A stretch of 64,000 nt of DNA, taken from Actinomadura hallensis (GTDB lineage: Bacteria; Actinomycetota; Actinomycetes; Streptosporangiales; Streptosporangiaceae). A model generated the notes under the pieces. The model did no database searches. It saw only the letters and a list, made by a program, of their open reading frames with translations, and was not told where the DNA came from. Every line of letters starts with the position of its first letter. The stretch's first letter is position 1. Made by a program: the position numbers and the translations under genes. This document shows positions 36,698-45,086 of this stretch, one piece after another. The stretch spans positions 496,001 through 560,000 of the forward strand of contig NZ_VFPO01000001.1 in NCBI RefSeq assembly GCF_006716765.1. The letters are read 5' to 3'.

Positions 36698-38421
36698 ACA
36701 CCGCGTACGGGCTCGCCGGGGTGCTGCTCGTCGCCGTCGCGACCGTGCTGATCGGCGTCCTCGGGCGCATCTCCCGCACCACGTCCGACTTCTACGTGGC
36801 GTCCCGCACGGTGACGCCGCTGCGCAACGCGTCGGCGATCGGCGGGGAGTACCTGTCGGCCGCCTCGTTCCTCGGCATCGCCGGGCTGATCCTCGCGTAC
36901 GGCGCCGACATGCTGTGGCTGCCCGTCGGCTGGACGGGCGGCTACCTCATCCTGCTCGTCCTCGTGTCGGCGCCGCTGCGCCGTTCCGGCGCCTACACGC
37001 TGCCCGACTTCGCCGAGGCGCGGCTGGAGTCGATGGCGGTCCGCCGCGTCGCCAGCGTCCTCGTCGTGCTGATCAGCTGGCTGTACCTGCTGCCGCAGTT
37101 CCAGTCCGCCGGGCTGGTGCTGCGGACGGTGACGGGCGCGCCGGTGTGGTCGGGAGGCGTGCTCGTCGCCGTCGTCGTCGCCGTGAACGTCCTCGTCGGC
37201 GGCATGCGCAGCGTCACCCTCGTCCAGGCGTTCCAGTACTGGATGAAGCTGACCGCGCTCGCCGTCCCGCTGGTGTTCCTGCTGCTGGCCTGGCGGTACG
37301 ACGGCGCGCCCGGCCTGTCGGGGGAGACGCCGCCGCAGTTCTCCGAGCGCACCACCGTCTCGGTCGGCCTCGCCGTCACCGTCGAGGTCACCGACCCCGT
37401 CCGGGTGGTCGTGGACGGGGTCGTGGACGGCCGGACCTACGAGGAGACACCGGTCGTCCTCACCCCCGGCCTGCACCACATCGCGCAGAACACGGCCGTC
37501 ACGTTCCCCGCGGGCGCGGAGGTGCCGCACGTCAGCGACAGGCCCGCCACCACCGACCACGAGTGGGCGATGCCGCTGGACGGGCGCCCCCACTCCCTCT
37601 ACGCCACCTACTCGCTGATCCTCGCCACGTTCCTCGGGACGATGGGGCTCCCGCACGTCCTCGTGCGCTTCTACACCAACCCCGACGGGAGGGCCGCGCG
37701 CCGCACCACCGTGATGGTGCTGTCGCTGCTCGGCGCGTTCTACCTGCTCCCCGCCGTCTACGGGGCGCTCGGGCGGCTCTACACGCCCGAGCTGCTGATG
37801 ACCGGGCGGGCCGACGCCGTCGTCCTCACCCTGCCGGGCCGCCTCATCGGCGGGCTCGGCGGGGACCTGCTGGGCGCGCTGGTGACCGGCGGCGCGGTCG
37901 CGGCGTTCCTGTCCACCTCGTCGGGGATCACCGTGTCCGTCGCCGGGGTGATCGCGCAGGACATCCTGCGGGGCGGGGTGCGCTCGTTCCGCGCCGGGAC
38001 GCTGCTCGCGCTCGTCGTCCCGCTGGCGCTGGCCATCGCGGCGCGGTCGCTGCCCATCGCGGACGTGGTGGGGCTGGCGTTCGCCGTCGCCGCGTCCACG
38101 TTCTGCCCGCTGCTCGTCCTCGGCGTGTGGTGGCGGCGGCTGACCGTGCCCGGCGCGCTCGCCGGGCTCGTCACCGGCGGGCTCGCGGCGGGCACCGCGG
38201 TGATCGTGACGATCACCGCCGGGCCGCCGGACGGGCTGCTCGGCGCGATCCTCGCCGAGCCCGCCGCGTGGACGGTCCCGGTCGCGTTCGCCACCATGAT
38301 CATCGTGTCGCTGTGCACACCGGGCCGGGTGCCGCCGGGGGTGGCGCGCATGATGGTGCGCCTGCACACCCCGGAGTCGCTCGCCGTCGACCGCGGGACG
38401 TGGCGGCCCAGGCGGGTGTGA
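36694..38421 (+). CDS. Sodium:solute symporter (acetate/cation symporter-like)
   Basis: 575 residues, sodium:solute symporter family, with about 13 transmembrane helices. Seen: YVASRTVTPLRNASAIGGEY, AASFLGIAGLILAYG, LPQFQSAGLVLRTVTG and TYSLILATFLGTMGLPHVLV. Between helices about 7 and 8 it has a roughly 100-residue hydrophilic insertion (SGETPPQFSERTTVSVG through DHEWAMPLDGRPHSLY) that the second symporter at 39023 largely lacks. Probably imports acetate or related monocarboxylates. Its adjacent regulators are LytS and LytR. Confidence 0.85.
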   Translation: MNTAYGLAGVLLVAVATVLIGVLGRISRTTSDFYVASRTVTPLRNASAIGGEYLSAASFLGIAGLILAYGADMLWLPVGWTGGYLILLVLVSAPLRRSGAYTLPDFAEARLESMAVRRVASVLVVLISWLYLLPQFQSAGLVLRTVTGAPVWSGGVLVAVVVAVNVLVGGMRSVTLVQAFQYWMKLTALAVPLVFLLLAWRYDGAPGLSGETPPQFSERTTVSVGLAVTVEVTDPVRVVVDGVVDGRTYEETPVVLTPGLHHIAQNTAVTFPAGAEVPHVSDRPATTDHEWAMPLDGRPHSLYATYSLILATFLGTMGLPHVLVRFYTNPDGRAARRTTVMVLSLLGAFYLLPAVYGALGRLYTPELLMTGRADAVVLTLPGRLIGGLGGDLLGALVTGGAVAAFLSTSSGITVSVAGVIAQDILRGGVRSFRAGTLLALVVPLALAIAARSLPIADVVGLAFAVAASTFCPLLVLGVWWRRLTVPGALAGLVTGGLAAGTAVIVTITAGPPDGLLGAILAEPAAWTVPVAFATMIIVSLCTPGRVPPGVARMMVRLHTPESLAVDRGTWRPRRV

Positions 38422-38663
38422 CCGTTCCCCGCGTGTCCGTCGCCCGGGACGCGCCGTTCGTCGCATGGGTCGTTCGTCGGCGGTGACCGTTTCGCCGGAT
38501 GCGACCGTTCATCGCGCCAGATGAACCGTTCACCGACGGGTCTCGCAGACCGGCGACGATGAACGGCAGCTGACCGCAGCCTCGCGCCTGTCCCCTCGCC
38601 CGGGTCCGGAGACGTTCATACGGTTGCGCGTGACCGACGTCACTGAACAGGAGAGGGGCGGTC
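38422..38663 (+). promoter_or_regulatory. Promoter region with repeated CCGTTC motifs before the DUF485-symporter pair
   Basis: The region repeats (A/G)CCGTTC: 38421-38429, 38453-38461, 38469-38477 (GTCGTTCGT), 38486-38494, 38504-38512, 38525-38533, and inverted at 38559-38567; GACGTTCAT at 38611. The pair ACCGTTCAT/ACCGTTCAC at 38504 and 38525 has the 9-nt length and 12-nt spacer (21 bp start to start) of known LytTR sites. This suggests that the neighbouring LytR controls the second symporter. Confidence 0.55.
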
Positions 38664-39026
38664 GTGTCCGTCGATAAGAACGCCTCGGGCACCGTCTACC
38701 AACGGTTCCAGAGCACAGCGGAGTTCCAGGAACTCCGACGCAGATTCCGCAGATTCGCGTTCCCCATGACCGTCGCGTTCCTCGCCTGGTACCTGCTCTA
38801 TGTCGTCCTCTCGGGCTGGGCGCGCGGCTTCATGGGCGCCGAGCTGTTCGGTTCCATCAACGTCGCGCTGGTGTTCGGGCTGCTGCAGTTCGCGACCACG
38901 TTCGGCATCGCCTACCTGTACTCGCGCCACGCCGAGCGCCGCCTCGACCCCGTCGCCGACAAGATCCGCGGCGAGATCGAGGCGGAGGGCGCCCAGGCCG
39001 CCGGAAGCGCGGAGGAGGCCCGATGA
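38664..39026 (+). CDS. DUF485 membrane protein
   Basis: 120 residues, GTG start with GGAGAGG upstream. DUF485 (YjcH) pattern: STAEFQELRRRFRRFAFPMT, then transmembrane helices VAFLAWYLLYVVLSGWARGF and VALVFGLLQFATTFGIAYLY, ending in a charged tail YSRHAERRLDPVADKIRG. It is always coupled to ActP-type symporters; it overlaps the next gene by ATGA. Confidence 0.92.
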   Translation: MSVDKNASGTVYQRFQSTAEFQELRRRFRRFAFPMTVAFLAWYLLYVVLSGWARGFMGAELFGSINVALVFGLLQFATTFGIAYLYSRHAERRLDPVADKIRGEIEAEGAQAAGSAEEAR

Positions 39027-40633
39027 GCAACGAGACCCTCTCGATCCTGCTGTTCCTCGCCTTCGTCGCCGCCACCCTGGCGGTCACCGTGTGGGCGAGC
39101 CGCAACACCCGGAGCGCCACCGACTTCTACGCCGGCGGCCGGTCCTTCTCCGGCGTGCAGAACGGCCTCGCGATCGGCGGCGACTACATGTCCGCCGCGT
39201 CGTTCCTCGGCATCGCCGGGCTGATCGCCCTGTACGGCTACGACGGGTTCCTGTACTCCATCGGGTTCCTGGTCGCGTGGCTGGTGGCGCTGCTGCTGGT
39301 CGCCGAGCTGCTGCGGAACTCCGGCCGGTTCACGATGGCGGACGTGCTGGCGTTCCGGATGAGCCCGCGCCCGGTCCGCACCGCCGCCGGCGTCTCCACC
39401 ATCACCGTGTCCATCTTCTACCTGCTGGCGCAGATGGTCGGCGCGGGCGCCCTGGTGGCGCTGCTGTTCGGCTTCACCAGTGAGTTCGCCAAGGGCGCCA
39501 CGATCGCCCTGGTCGGCGTCCTGATGATCGTCTACGTGGTGTTCGGCGGCATGAAGGGCACCACCTGGGTCCAGATCATCAAGGCCGTGCTGCTGATGTC
39601 CGGCGCGGCGCTCGTCACCCTGCTGGTGCTGACCGAGTTCGGCTTCAACCTGTCGAGCCTGCTCAGCGACGCCGCCAACGAGAGCGGCAAGGGCGAGGCG
39701 TTCCTGGAGCCGGGGCTGCGCTACGGCACCGAGGAGGAGGGCCTCTCCGGCAAGATCGACCTGATCAGCCTCGGGCTCGCGCTCGTCCTCGGCACCGCGG
39801 GACTGCCGCACATCCTGATCCGCTTCTACACCGTCCCGACGGCCCGCGACGCCCGCAAGTCCGTCATGTGGGGCATCGGCCTCATCGGGGTCTTCTACCT
39901 GTTCACCCTGGTCCTGGGCTTCGGTGCGGCGGCGCTCGTCGGCAGTGAGGAGATCTCCCGGGTCAACGCGGCGGGCAACACCGCGGCGCCGCAGCTCGCC
40001 GAACGCATCGGGGAGATCGTCTTCGGCGAGGCCGGCGGCACCATCCTGCTGGCGGTGATCGCCGCGGTCGCGTTCGCCACCATCCTGGCGGTCGTGGCGG
40101 GCCTCACCCTGGCGTCCTCCTCGTCGTTCGCGCACGACCTGTACGCGCACGTGTTCCGCAAGGGCAAGGCCACCGAGCGGGACGAGGTCCGCGTCGCCCG
40201 CATCGCCGCCCTGGTCATCGGCGCCGTGTCGATCGTCCTCGGCATCTACGCCCAGCGGCTCAACGTGGCGTTCCTCGTCGCGCTGGCGTTCGCGGTCGCC
40301 GCGTCCGGCAACCTGCCCGCGATCCTCTACAGCCTGTTCTGGAAGCGGTTCAACACCGCCGGCGCCGTCTCCGCGATCTACGGCGGCCTCGGCGCGGCGA
40401 TGTTCCTGGTCTTCTTCTCCCCGGTCGTGTCCGGTTCGGACAAGGCCCTGTTCACCGGGCACGACTGGAGCTGGTTCCCGCTGAACAACCCGGGGATCCT
40501 CTCCATCCCGATCGGGTTCCTGTGCGGGTTCGTCGGCACCGTGCTCAGCAAGGAGTACAACGCGGAGAAGTACGCCGAGATCGAGGTCCGCTCCCTCACC
40601 GGGGCGGGCGCCGAGACCGCCGTCAAGGACTGA
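39023..40633 (+). CDS. actP: Acetate/cation symporter (ActP family)
   Basis: 536 residues, about 13 transmembrane helices. Hallmarks: FYAGGRSFSGVQNGLAIGGD, YMSAASFLGIAGLIALYGYD, TITVSIFYLLAQMVGAGALV, GTAGLPHILIRFYTVPTARD and AVAASGNLPAILYSLFWKRF. It matches ActP/MctC-type transporters for acetate, propionate and pyruvate. Coupled to the DUF485 gene (ATGA). Regulation by the LytTR regulator at 35535 is inferred from the sites at 38504-38533. Confidence 0.93.
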   Translation: MSNETLSILLFLAFVAATLAVTVWASRNTRSATDFYAGGRSFSGVQNGLAIGGDYMSAASFLGIAGLIALYGYDGFLYSIGFLVAWLVALLLVAELLRNSGRFTMADVLAFRMSPRPVRTAAGVSTITVSIFYLLAQMVGAGALVALLFGFTSEFAKGATIALVGVLMIVYVVFGGMKGTTWVQIIKAVLLMSGAALVTLLVLTEFGFNLSSLLSDAANESGKGEAFLEPGLRYGTEEEGLSGKIDLISLGLALVLGTAGLPHILIRFYTVPTARDARKSVMWGIGLIGVFYLFTLVLGFGAAALVGSEEISRVNAAGNTAAPQLAERIGEIVFGEAGGTILLAVIAAVAFATILAVVAGLTLASSSSFAHDLYAHVFRKGKATERDEVRVARIAALVIGAVSIVLGIYAQRLNVAFLVALAFAVAASGNLPAILYSLFWKRFNTAGAVSAIYGGLGAAMFLVFFSPVVSGSDKALFTGHDWSWFPLNNPGILSIPIGFLCGFVGTVLSKEYNAEKYAEIEVRSLTGAGAETAVKD

Positions 40634-40905
40634 GAAGGCCGAGACGAGGCGCTGAACCCGCCCGTCCCCGGCGGTCCGCAGGGCCGCCGGGGACGGGCGA
40701 ACCACCCCCCGACCCGCCGCGCGGGTGACCGTCGCCCGGTCCCGCGCGGCCCGCGGCCCCGCCCCCCGCCCCGGGGCGGGGCCGCCCTTGTCGCCCGCCG
40801 GGTTCGTACTCCGCGCCGGCCGAACCCGTTTCTCCTCCGCGGCCGGACGCGCCAGTAACGTGGACGCGTGCGGGTGGCGGGGCCCGCCGACGGGGGAGGA
40901 GAACC
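40634..40905 (+). terminator. Terminator hairpin after actP, then a gene-free stretch
   Basis: CGCCCGTCCCCGGCGG (40659-40674) pairs with CCGCCGGGGACGGGCG (40684-40699), a 16-bp stem with a 9-nt loop. The rest, to 40905, is very G+C-rich and holds no gene; GGAGGAG at 40895-40901 is the next gene's ribosome site. Confidence 0.75.
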
Positions 40906-41340
40906 ATGGTCTATCGGAGGCACGCCACACGCGGCGCGCTGATGGTCGTCGGCGGCGTCGTCCTGCTGGCCGGCCTCGCGCTGCTGGTCCTGCCCGGTCC
41001 GGGGATGCTGCTGGTCCTGTCGGGGCTGCTCATCCTGTCCCGCGCGATCCCGTCGGTGGAGCGGTTCGTCGAGCCCGTCCGGCTGCGGGCCGTCCAGGCG
41101 GCCGAGGAGAGCGTGACGTCGTGGTGGCGCCTCACCGGCTCGGTGCTGACGGGGGTGACGCTGATCGGCGCGGGCGTGCTGTGGATCGTCGAGACCCGGC
41201 TGCCGTTCAGCGGATGGAGCACCGGCCTGGGCCTCGTCCTGTCCGGCCTCATCCTGTTCGCGCTCCTAGTCTGGAGCCACCGGCGCGTCAGGGCGCGGCG
41301 CGCGGCCCGAACCGGCCCGAGAAATCCGCCCGAGAATTGA
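40906..41340 (+). CDS. PGPGW-family transmembrane protein
   Basis: 144 residues. It has the PGPG motif in VLPGPGMLLVLSGLLILSRA, with four hydrophobic stretches in total. This fits the small TIGR02611/PGPGW transmembrane protein family of actinomycetes. Its function is unknown. RBS GGAGGAG sits 4 nt before the ATG. Confidence 0.8.
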   Translation: MVYRRHATRGALMVVGGVVLLAGLALLVLPGPGMLLVLSGLLILSRAIPSVERFVEPVRLRAVQAAEESVTSWWRLTGSVLTGVTLIGAGVLWIVETRLPFSGWSTGLGLVLSGLILFALLVWSHRRVRARRAARTGPRNPPEN

Positions 41341-41365
41341 TCCGGGCGGCGGGTATGGCCGTGCC

Positions 41366-41803
41366 ATGGGTATGGGCATTGTTCTTCGACTACTCGTCGC
41401 CGCGGGACTCGCGGCCGACGCCGTCATCCACTGGCGTTTCGCGCCTGACATGGCGCCGGGACCCAACACCCCGGACAATGTGATCCCCGGGGACCTCCTC
41501 TTCTACGGTCAGGCGGTCGCCGCCGCGGTCGCGGGCGTCCTCGTGCTGGTGTGGGCCCGCAGATGGACGTACGCGATCGCGTTCGTCGTCGCGGCGAGCG
41601 CCGCGGGCGCCGTCCTGCTGTACTACTTCGTCGACTTCGGGCAGCTCGGGCCGATCCCGCGGATGTACGACCCGTCGTGGTACGCGGACAAGACGATCAG
41701 CCTGGCCGGCGAGGCGATCGCCGCGATCGCCGCGCTGATCGGGTTCTTCACCGTGCGGCGGACGCGGGAGAGAGAGTTCGAGTCCGACAGCGTCTACTCC
41801 TAG
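41366..41803 (+). CDS. Hypothetical membrane protein
   Basis: 145 residues with four transmembrane helices: VLRLLVAAGLAADAVIHWRF, GQAVAAAVAGVLVLVWARRW, AIAFVVAASAAGAVLLYYFV and LAGEAIAAIAALIGFFTVRR. The loop LGPIPRMYDPSWYADKTISL is probably outside. I do not recognise a family function. It is 26 nt after the PGPGW gene and probably co-transcribed. Confidence 0.75.
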   Translation: MGMGIVLRLLVAAGLAADAVIHWRFAPDMAPGPNTPDNVIPGDLLFYGQAVAAAVAGVLVLVWARRWTYAIAFVVAASAAGAVLLYYFVDFGQLGPIPRMYDPSWYADKTISLAGEAIAAIAALIGFFTVRRTREREFESDSVYS

Positions 41804-41944
41804 CGGCCTCCCTATCCGTCCCCAAGCGTCCAGGTCGTGATCGACAGGGGGCGGTTGCGGCCGTCTCGATCGGCTTCGCGGCGGTCCGGGGGCAGGTGGG
41901 CGGGATGCGGCATGGGCGCCGGTCGGCGGGGTAGCCCCCGCGGT

Positions 41945-42610
41945 ATGAACATCGCCGACGTCACCATTGATCTCGCGGACGCGTCGCTGCCCGGCGACCT
42001 CGCGCTGCCGGACGACCCGGCGGGCGTGGTGCTGTTCGCGCACGGCAGCGGAAGCTCCCGGCACAGCCCGCGGAACCGCGCCGTGGCCGCCGGCCTCAAC
42101 GACGCGGGGATCGGGACCCTGCTGATCGACCTCCTCACCGAGGAGGAGGGCCGGGCGGACGCCGTCACCGGGGAGCTGCGCTTCGACATCGAGCTGCTGA
42201 CCGGGAGGCTGGTCGGGGCGATCGACTGGCTCGCCTCCGCGCCGCCCACGGCGGACTACCCGGTCGGGCTGTTCGGCGCGAGCACCGGCGCCGCGGCCGC
42301 GCTGGCCGCGGCGGCCCGGCGGCCCGAACGCGTCACCGCGGTCGTCTCGCGGGGCGGCCGCCCGGACCTGGCCGGCGACGCGCTCGAACGGGTCGCCGCG
42401 CCCGTGCTGCTGATCGTGGGCGCGCGGGACCCGCAGGTGCTGCGGCTCAACGACGACGCCGCCGGGCGGCTGCGGTCCGCCGAGCACAAGCTGGAGATCG
42501 TCCCGCACGCCTCGCACCTGTTCGAGGAGCCCGGCGCCCTCGACCAGGTGACCGCCATGGCCGCGCGATGGTTCGGCCGGTACCTCGGCCGGCCCGCCCC
42601 GGTGTCATGA
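41945..42610 (+). CDS. Dienelactone hydrolase-like alpha/beta hydrolase
   Basis: 221 residues. [20 protein letters not shown] is the conserved oxyanion loop of this hydrolase subfamily, [15 protein letters not shown] carries the nucleophile Ser (G-A-S-T-G), [12 protein letters not shown] the catalytic Asp and [11 protein letters not shown] the His. In many bacteria this protein is coded beside phosphoribosyltransferases; here it overlaps rtcB (ATGA). Substrate unknown. Confidence 0.82.
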   Translation: MNIADVTIDLADASLPGDLALPDDPAGVVLFAHGSGSSRHSPRNRAVAAGLNDAGIGTLLIDLLTEEEGRADAVTGELRFDIELLTGRLVGAIDWLASAPPTADYPVGLFGASTGAAAALAAAARRPERVTAVVSRGGRPDLAGDALERVAAPVLLIVGARDPQVLRLNDDAAGRLRSAEHKLEIVPHASHLFEEPGALDQVTAMAARWFGRYLGRPAPVS

Positions 42611-44025
42611 CGGCCCGGCTGACGCAGGAGGGCCCGTACCGGTTCAGGATCGAGCCCACCGGCGAGATGCGCGTCCCCGGCGTCGTCTTCGCGTCCCGGG
42701 AACTGCTGATCGAGGCGGACCAGGCGGTCGACCAGGTCGCCAACGTCGCCACGCTGCCCGGCGTGGTGGAGGCCTCCTACGCCATGCCCGACATCCACTG
42801 GGGGTACGGCTTCGCCATCGGCGGCGTGGCGGCGACCGACCCCCGGCAGGGCGGGGTCGTCTCGCCCGGCGGCGTCGGGTTCGACATCTCGTGCGGGGTC
42901 CGGCTGATGGCCGCCGACATCGACGACGCGGGGCTGCGGCCCGTCCTGCAGGACGTGATGAACGGGCTCGACCCGGCCGTCCCGCGCGGCATGGGGCGCG
43001 GCGCCGTCTGGCGGCTGTCCGGGCGCCAGGACATGATGGGCATCCTCACCGGCGGCTCGCGGTACGCGGTCGAGCGCGGCCACGGCGACGAGCGGGACCT
43101 GCTGCGCTGCGAGGACGCCGGCGCCGTCGCCGACGCCGACCCCGGCCAGGTCAGCGACCGCGCCATCGAGCGGGGCTCCGGTCAGGTCGGCAGCCTGGGC
43201 TCGGGCAACCACTTCCTGGAGCTCCAGCGGGTCGCCGAGGTCTACGACACCGCCGTGGCCGAGGTGTTCGGGCTCCGGCCCGACCAGATCTGCGTCATGA
43301 TCCACTCCGGGTCGCGCGGGCTCGGGCACCAGATCTGCACCGACCACGTCCGGGCGATGGAGAAGTCGATGGCGCGGTACGGCATCCGGGTGCCGGACCG
43401 GCAGCTCGCCTGCGCGCCCCTCGAATCGCCCGAGGGACGCTCCTACCTGGGCGCGATGGCGGCCGCCGCCAACTACGGCCGCGCCAACCGGCAGCTGCTC
43501 GCCCACGCGGCGCGGCAGGTCTTCGAGAAGGTCGCCGGCGCGCGGCTCGACCTCGTCTACGACGTCTCCCACAACCTCGCCAAGATGGAGGAGCACCCGG
43601 TGGATGGCGAACGCCGGCTGCTGTGCGTGCACCGCAAGGGCGCGACGAGGGCGCTGCCGCCGGGACACGCCGACCTGCCGGACGACCTCCGCGACGTGGG
43701 CCAGCCGGTGCTGATCCCCGGGACGATGAGCACGTCGTCCTACGTCCTCGCCGGGGTTCCGGACGGGCCGGCGTTCTACTCCACCTGCCATGGCGCGGGA
43801 CGCGCGAAGAGCCGTCACCAGGCCGCCCGCGGCGTCAGCGGCAGGGAGCTGAAGGCGCGGATGGAGCGCGGCGGGATCGCCGTGCGCGGCGCGTCCTGGC
43901 GCGGGCTGGCGGAGGAGGCCGCGGACGCCTACAAGGACGTGTCCGCCGTGATCGAGGCCGCCGAGGGCGCCGGCCTGGGCCGCAAGATCGCCCGCCTGGT
44001 GCCCGTGGGCGTCGTGAAGGGCTGA
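42607..44025 (+). CDS. rtcB: RtcB RNA ligase
   Basis: 472 residues, normal length. Metal-binding and guanylation motifs: [33 protein letters not shown] (Cys ligand), [13 protein letters not shown] (His), [13 protein letters not shown] (His), [13 protein letters not shown] (His) and [13 protein letters not shown] with the His that receives GMP. It joins 2',3'-cyclic phosphate or 3'-phosphate RNA ends to 5'-OH ends with GTP and Mn2+, for tRNA or rRNA repair. Overlap with the upstream hydrolase by ATGA; the archease gene (44103-44552), its activator, is convergent downstream. Confidence 0.96.
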   Translation: MTARLTQEGPYRFRIEPTGEMRVPGVVFASRELLIEADQAVDQVANVATLPGVVEASYAMPDIHWGYGFAIGGVAATDPRQGGVVSPGGVGFDISCGVRLMAADIDDAGLRPVLQDVMNGLDPAVPRGMGRGAVWRLSGRQDMMGILTGGSRYAVERGHGDERDLLRCEDAGAVADADPGQVSDRAIERGSGQVGSLGSGNHFLELQRVAEVYDTAVAEVFGLRPDQICVMIHSGSRGLGHQICTDHVRAMEKSMARYGIRVPDRQLACAPLESPEGRSYLGAMAAAANYGRANRQLLAHAARQVFEKVAGARLDLVYDVSHNLAKMEEHPVDGERRLLCVHRKGATRALPPGHADLPDDLRDVGQPVLIPGTMSTSSYVLAGVPDGPAFYSTCHGAGRAKSRHQAARGVSGRELKARMERGGIAVRGASWRGLAEEAADAYKDVSAVIEAAEGAGLGRKIARLVPVGVVKG

Positions 44026-44102
44026 GCCTCACCGCCGGGCCTCACCGGGGGGACGGACCGGGCCGTCCGGGCGCGGCGGTTCTGGGTGCGGCGGTTCTGG
44101 GG

Positions 44103-44552
44103 TCAGACGTCGATCGTCACCGTGCAGGACCATTCGCCGGTCTCCGGATCCGCGCCTATGCGCAGGTCGTGCAGGGAAATCGCCTTGGGAACGGCGCCGA
44201 TCTCCCGGGCCTCCGCCGCGTCGCCCGTGCGCAGCCGGGCCGCGAGCCCGCCGTCCGGCGTTCCGGTGACCTCCGCGTCCAGGACGATCTCCCCGTCGGC
44301 GTCGAGCCGGTAGATCACCTCGTCGAGGACGGCCACGAGCAGGTCGTCGTCCGGCCCCGGGGGCACCTCCAGCACGGTGGTGCCCGTCGGCCGGACGGCG
44401 GAGACGTCGGCGAAGGAGCCGACCATGCCCTTCACGGCCTCGGCGACGCATCGCTCGCGCGTCGGCGCCCACGCCTCGATCCGCAGGTCGGCGGTGTGCG
44501 GGACGCCGCGGTGCCCGCTCCCGCCCGCACCGGAGCCGGGCCCGCCCGTCAC
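44103..44552 (-). CDS. Archease, RtcB activator
   Basis: 149 residues, GTG start overlapping the upstream nitroreductase stop (GTGA). The signature PHTADLRIEAWAPTRERCVA with the metal-binding Asp, then KGMVGSFADV, LLVAVLDEVIYRLDADGEIV and the C-terminal KAISLHDLRIGADPETGEWS and TVTIDV. It promotes guanylation and turnover of RtcB. It faces RtcB with only 77 bp between stops, a genomic pairing that fits the partnership although they are not one operon. Confidence 0.93.
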   Translation of the reverse strand: MTGGPGSGAGGSGHRGVPHTADLRIEAWAPTRERCVAEAVKGMVGSFADVSAVRPTGTTVLEVPPGPDDDLLVAVLDEVIYRLDADGEIVLDAEVTGTPDGGLAARLRTGDAAEAREIGAVPKAISLHDLRIGADPETGEWSCTVTIDV

Positions 44553-45055
44553 CACTGGCCGACGTGCACGACCTCGTCGAACGACCTGCGGTCCGGCCTG
44601 CCGATGGGCCGCAGCGGGCGGTCGGCGGGATAGCCGAGCGCGATCTGCAGGACGCACATGCGGTCGTCCGGGACCCCGAGGATCTCGCGGGCCCGCTCCT
44701 GGTCGGAGATGTCGGCGTGGCCGCTGCCGATGCCGAGGTCCGCGGCGGCCAGCATCATCGCCATCGTGGCCTGGCCGAGGTCGAAGCGCATCCGGTCGCG
44801 CTCGGCGTCGTCCGCCGGGACCGGCGCCACGAGGACGATCGTCGCGGCCGAGTCGGCGACGTGCCCGGCGCCCCGCCAGACCTGGGACAGCTCCCTGAGC
44901 TGCTGCCGGTCGGTCACGAGGATGAAGTCCCACGGCTGCCAGTTCATCGCCGAGGGGGCGCGGCGGCCCGCCTCCAGGATCTGGGCGAGGGCCTCCTGCG
45001 AGATCGGGTCGTCCCGGTAGGTCCGCACGTTGCGCCGTGATGCGAGTGCTTCCAT
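44549..45055 (-). CDS. Nitroreductase-family protein
   Basis: 168 residues. Typical nitroreductase sequences: EALASRRNVRTYRDDPI (FMN phosphate binding), EAGRRAPSAMNWQPWDFILV, and LQIALGYPADRPLRPIGRPD. It binds FMN and reduces nitro- or quinone compounds with NAD(P)H. The ATG at 45055 (GGAG at 6 nt) is preferred over the GTG three codons upstream. GTGA overlap with archease suggests co-transcription, without an obvious functional link. Confidence 0.88.
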   Translation of the reverse strand: MEALASRRNVRTYRDDPISQEALAQILEAGRRAPSAMNWQPWDFILVTDRQQLRELSQVWRGAGHVADSAATIVLVAPVPADDAERDRMRFDLGQATMAMMLAAADLGIGSGHADISDQERAREILGVPDDRMCVLQIALGYPADRPLRPIGRPDRRSFDEVVHVGQW

Positions 45056-45086
45056 GGTCTCCACGCCGCCCGACTACCCGCCTGCG

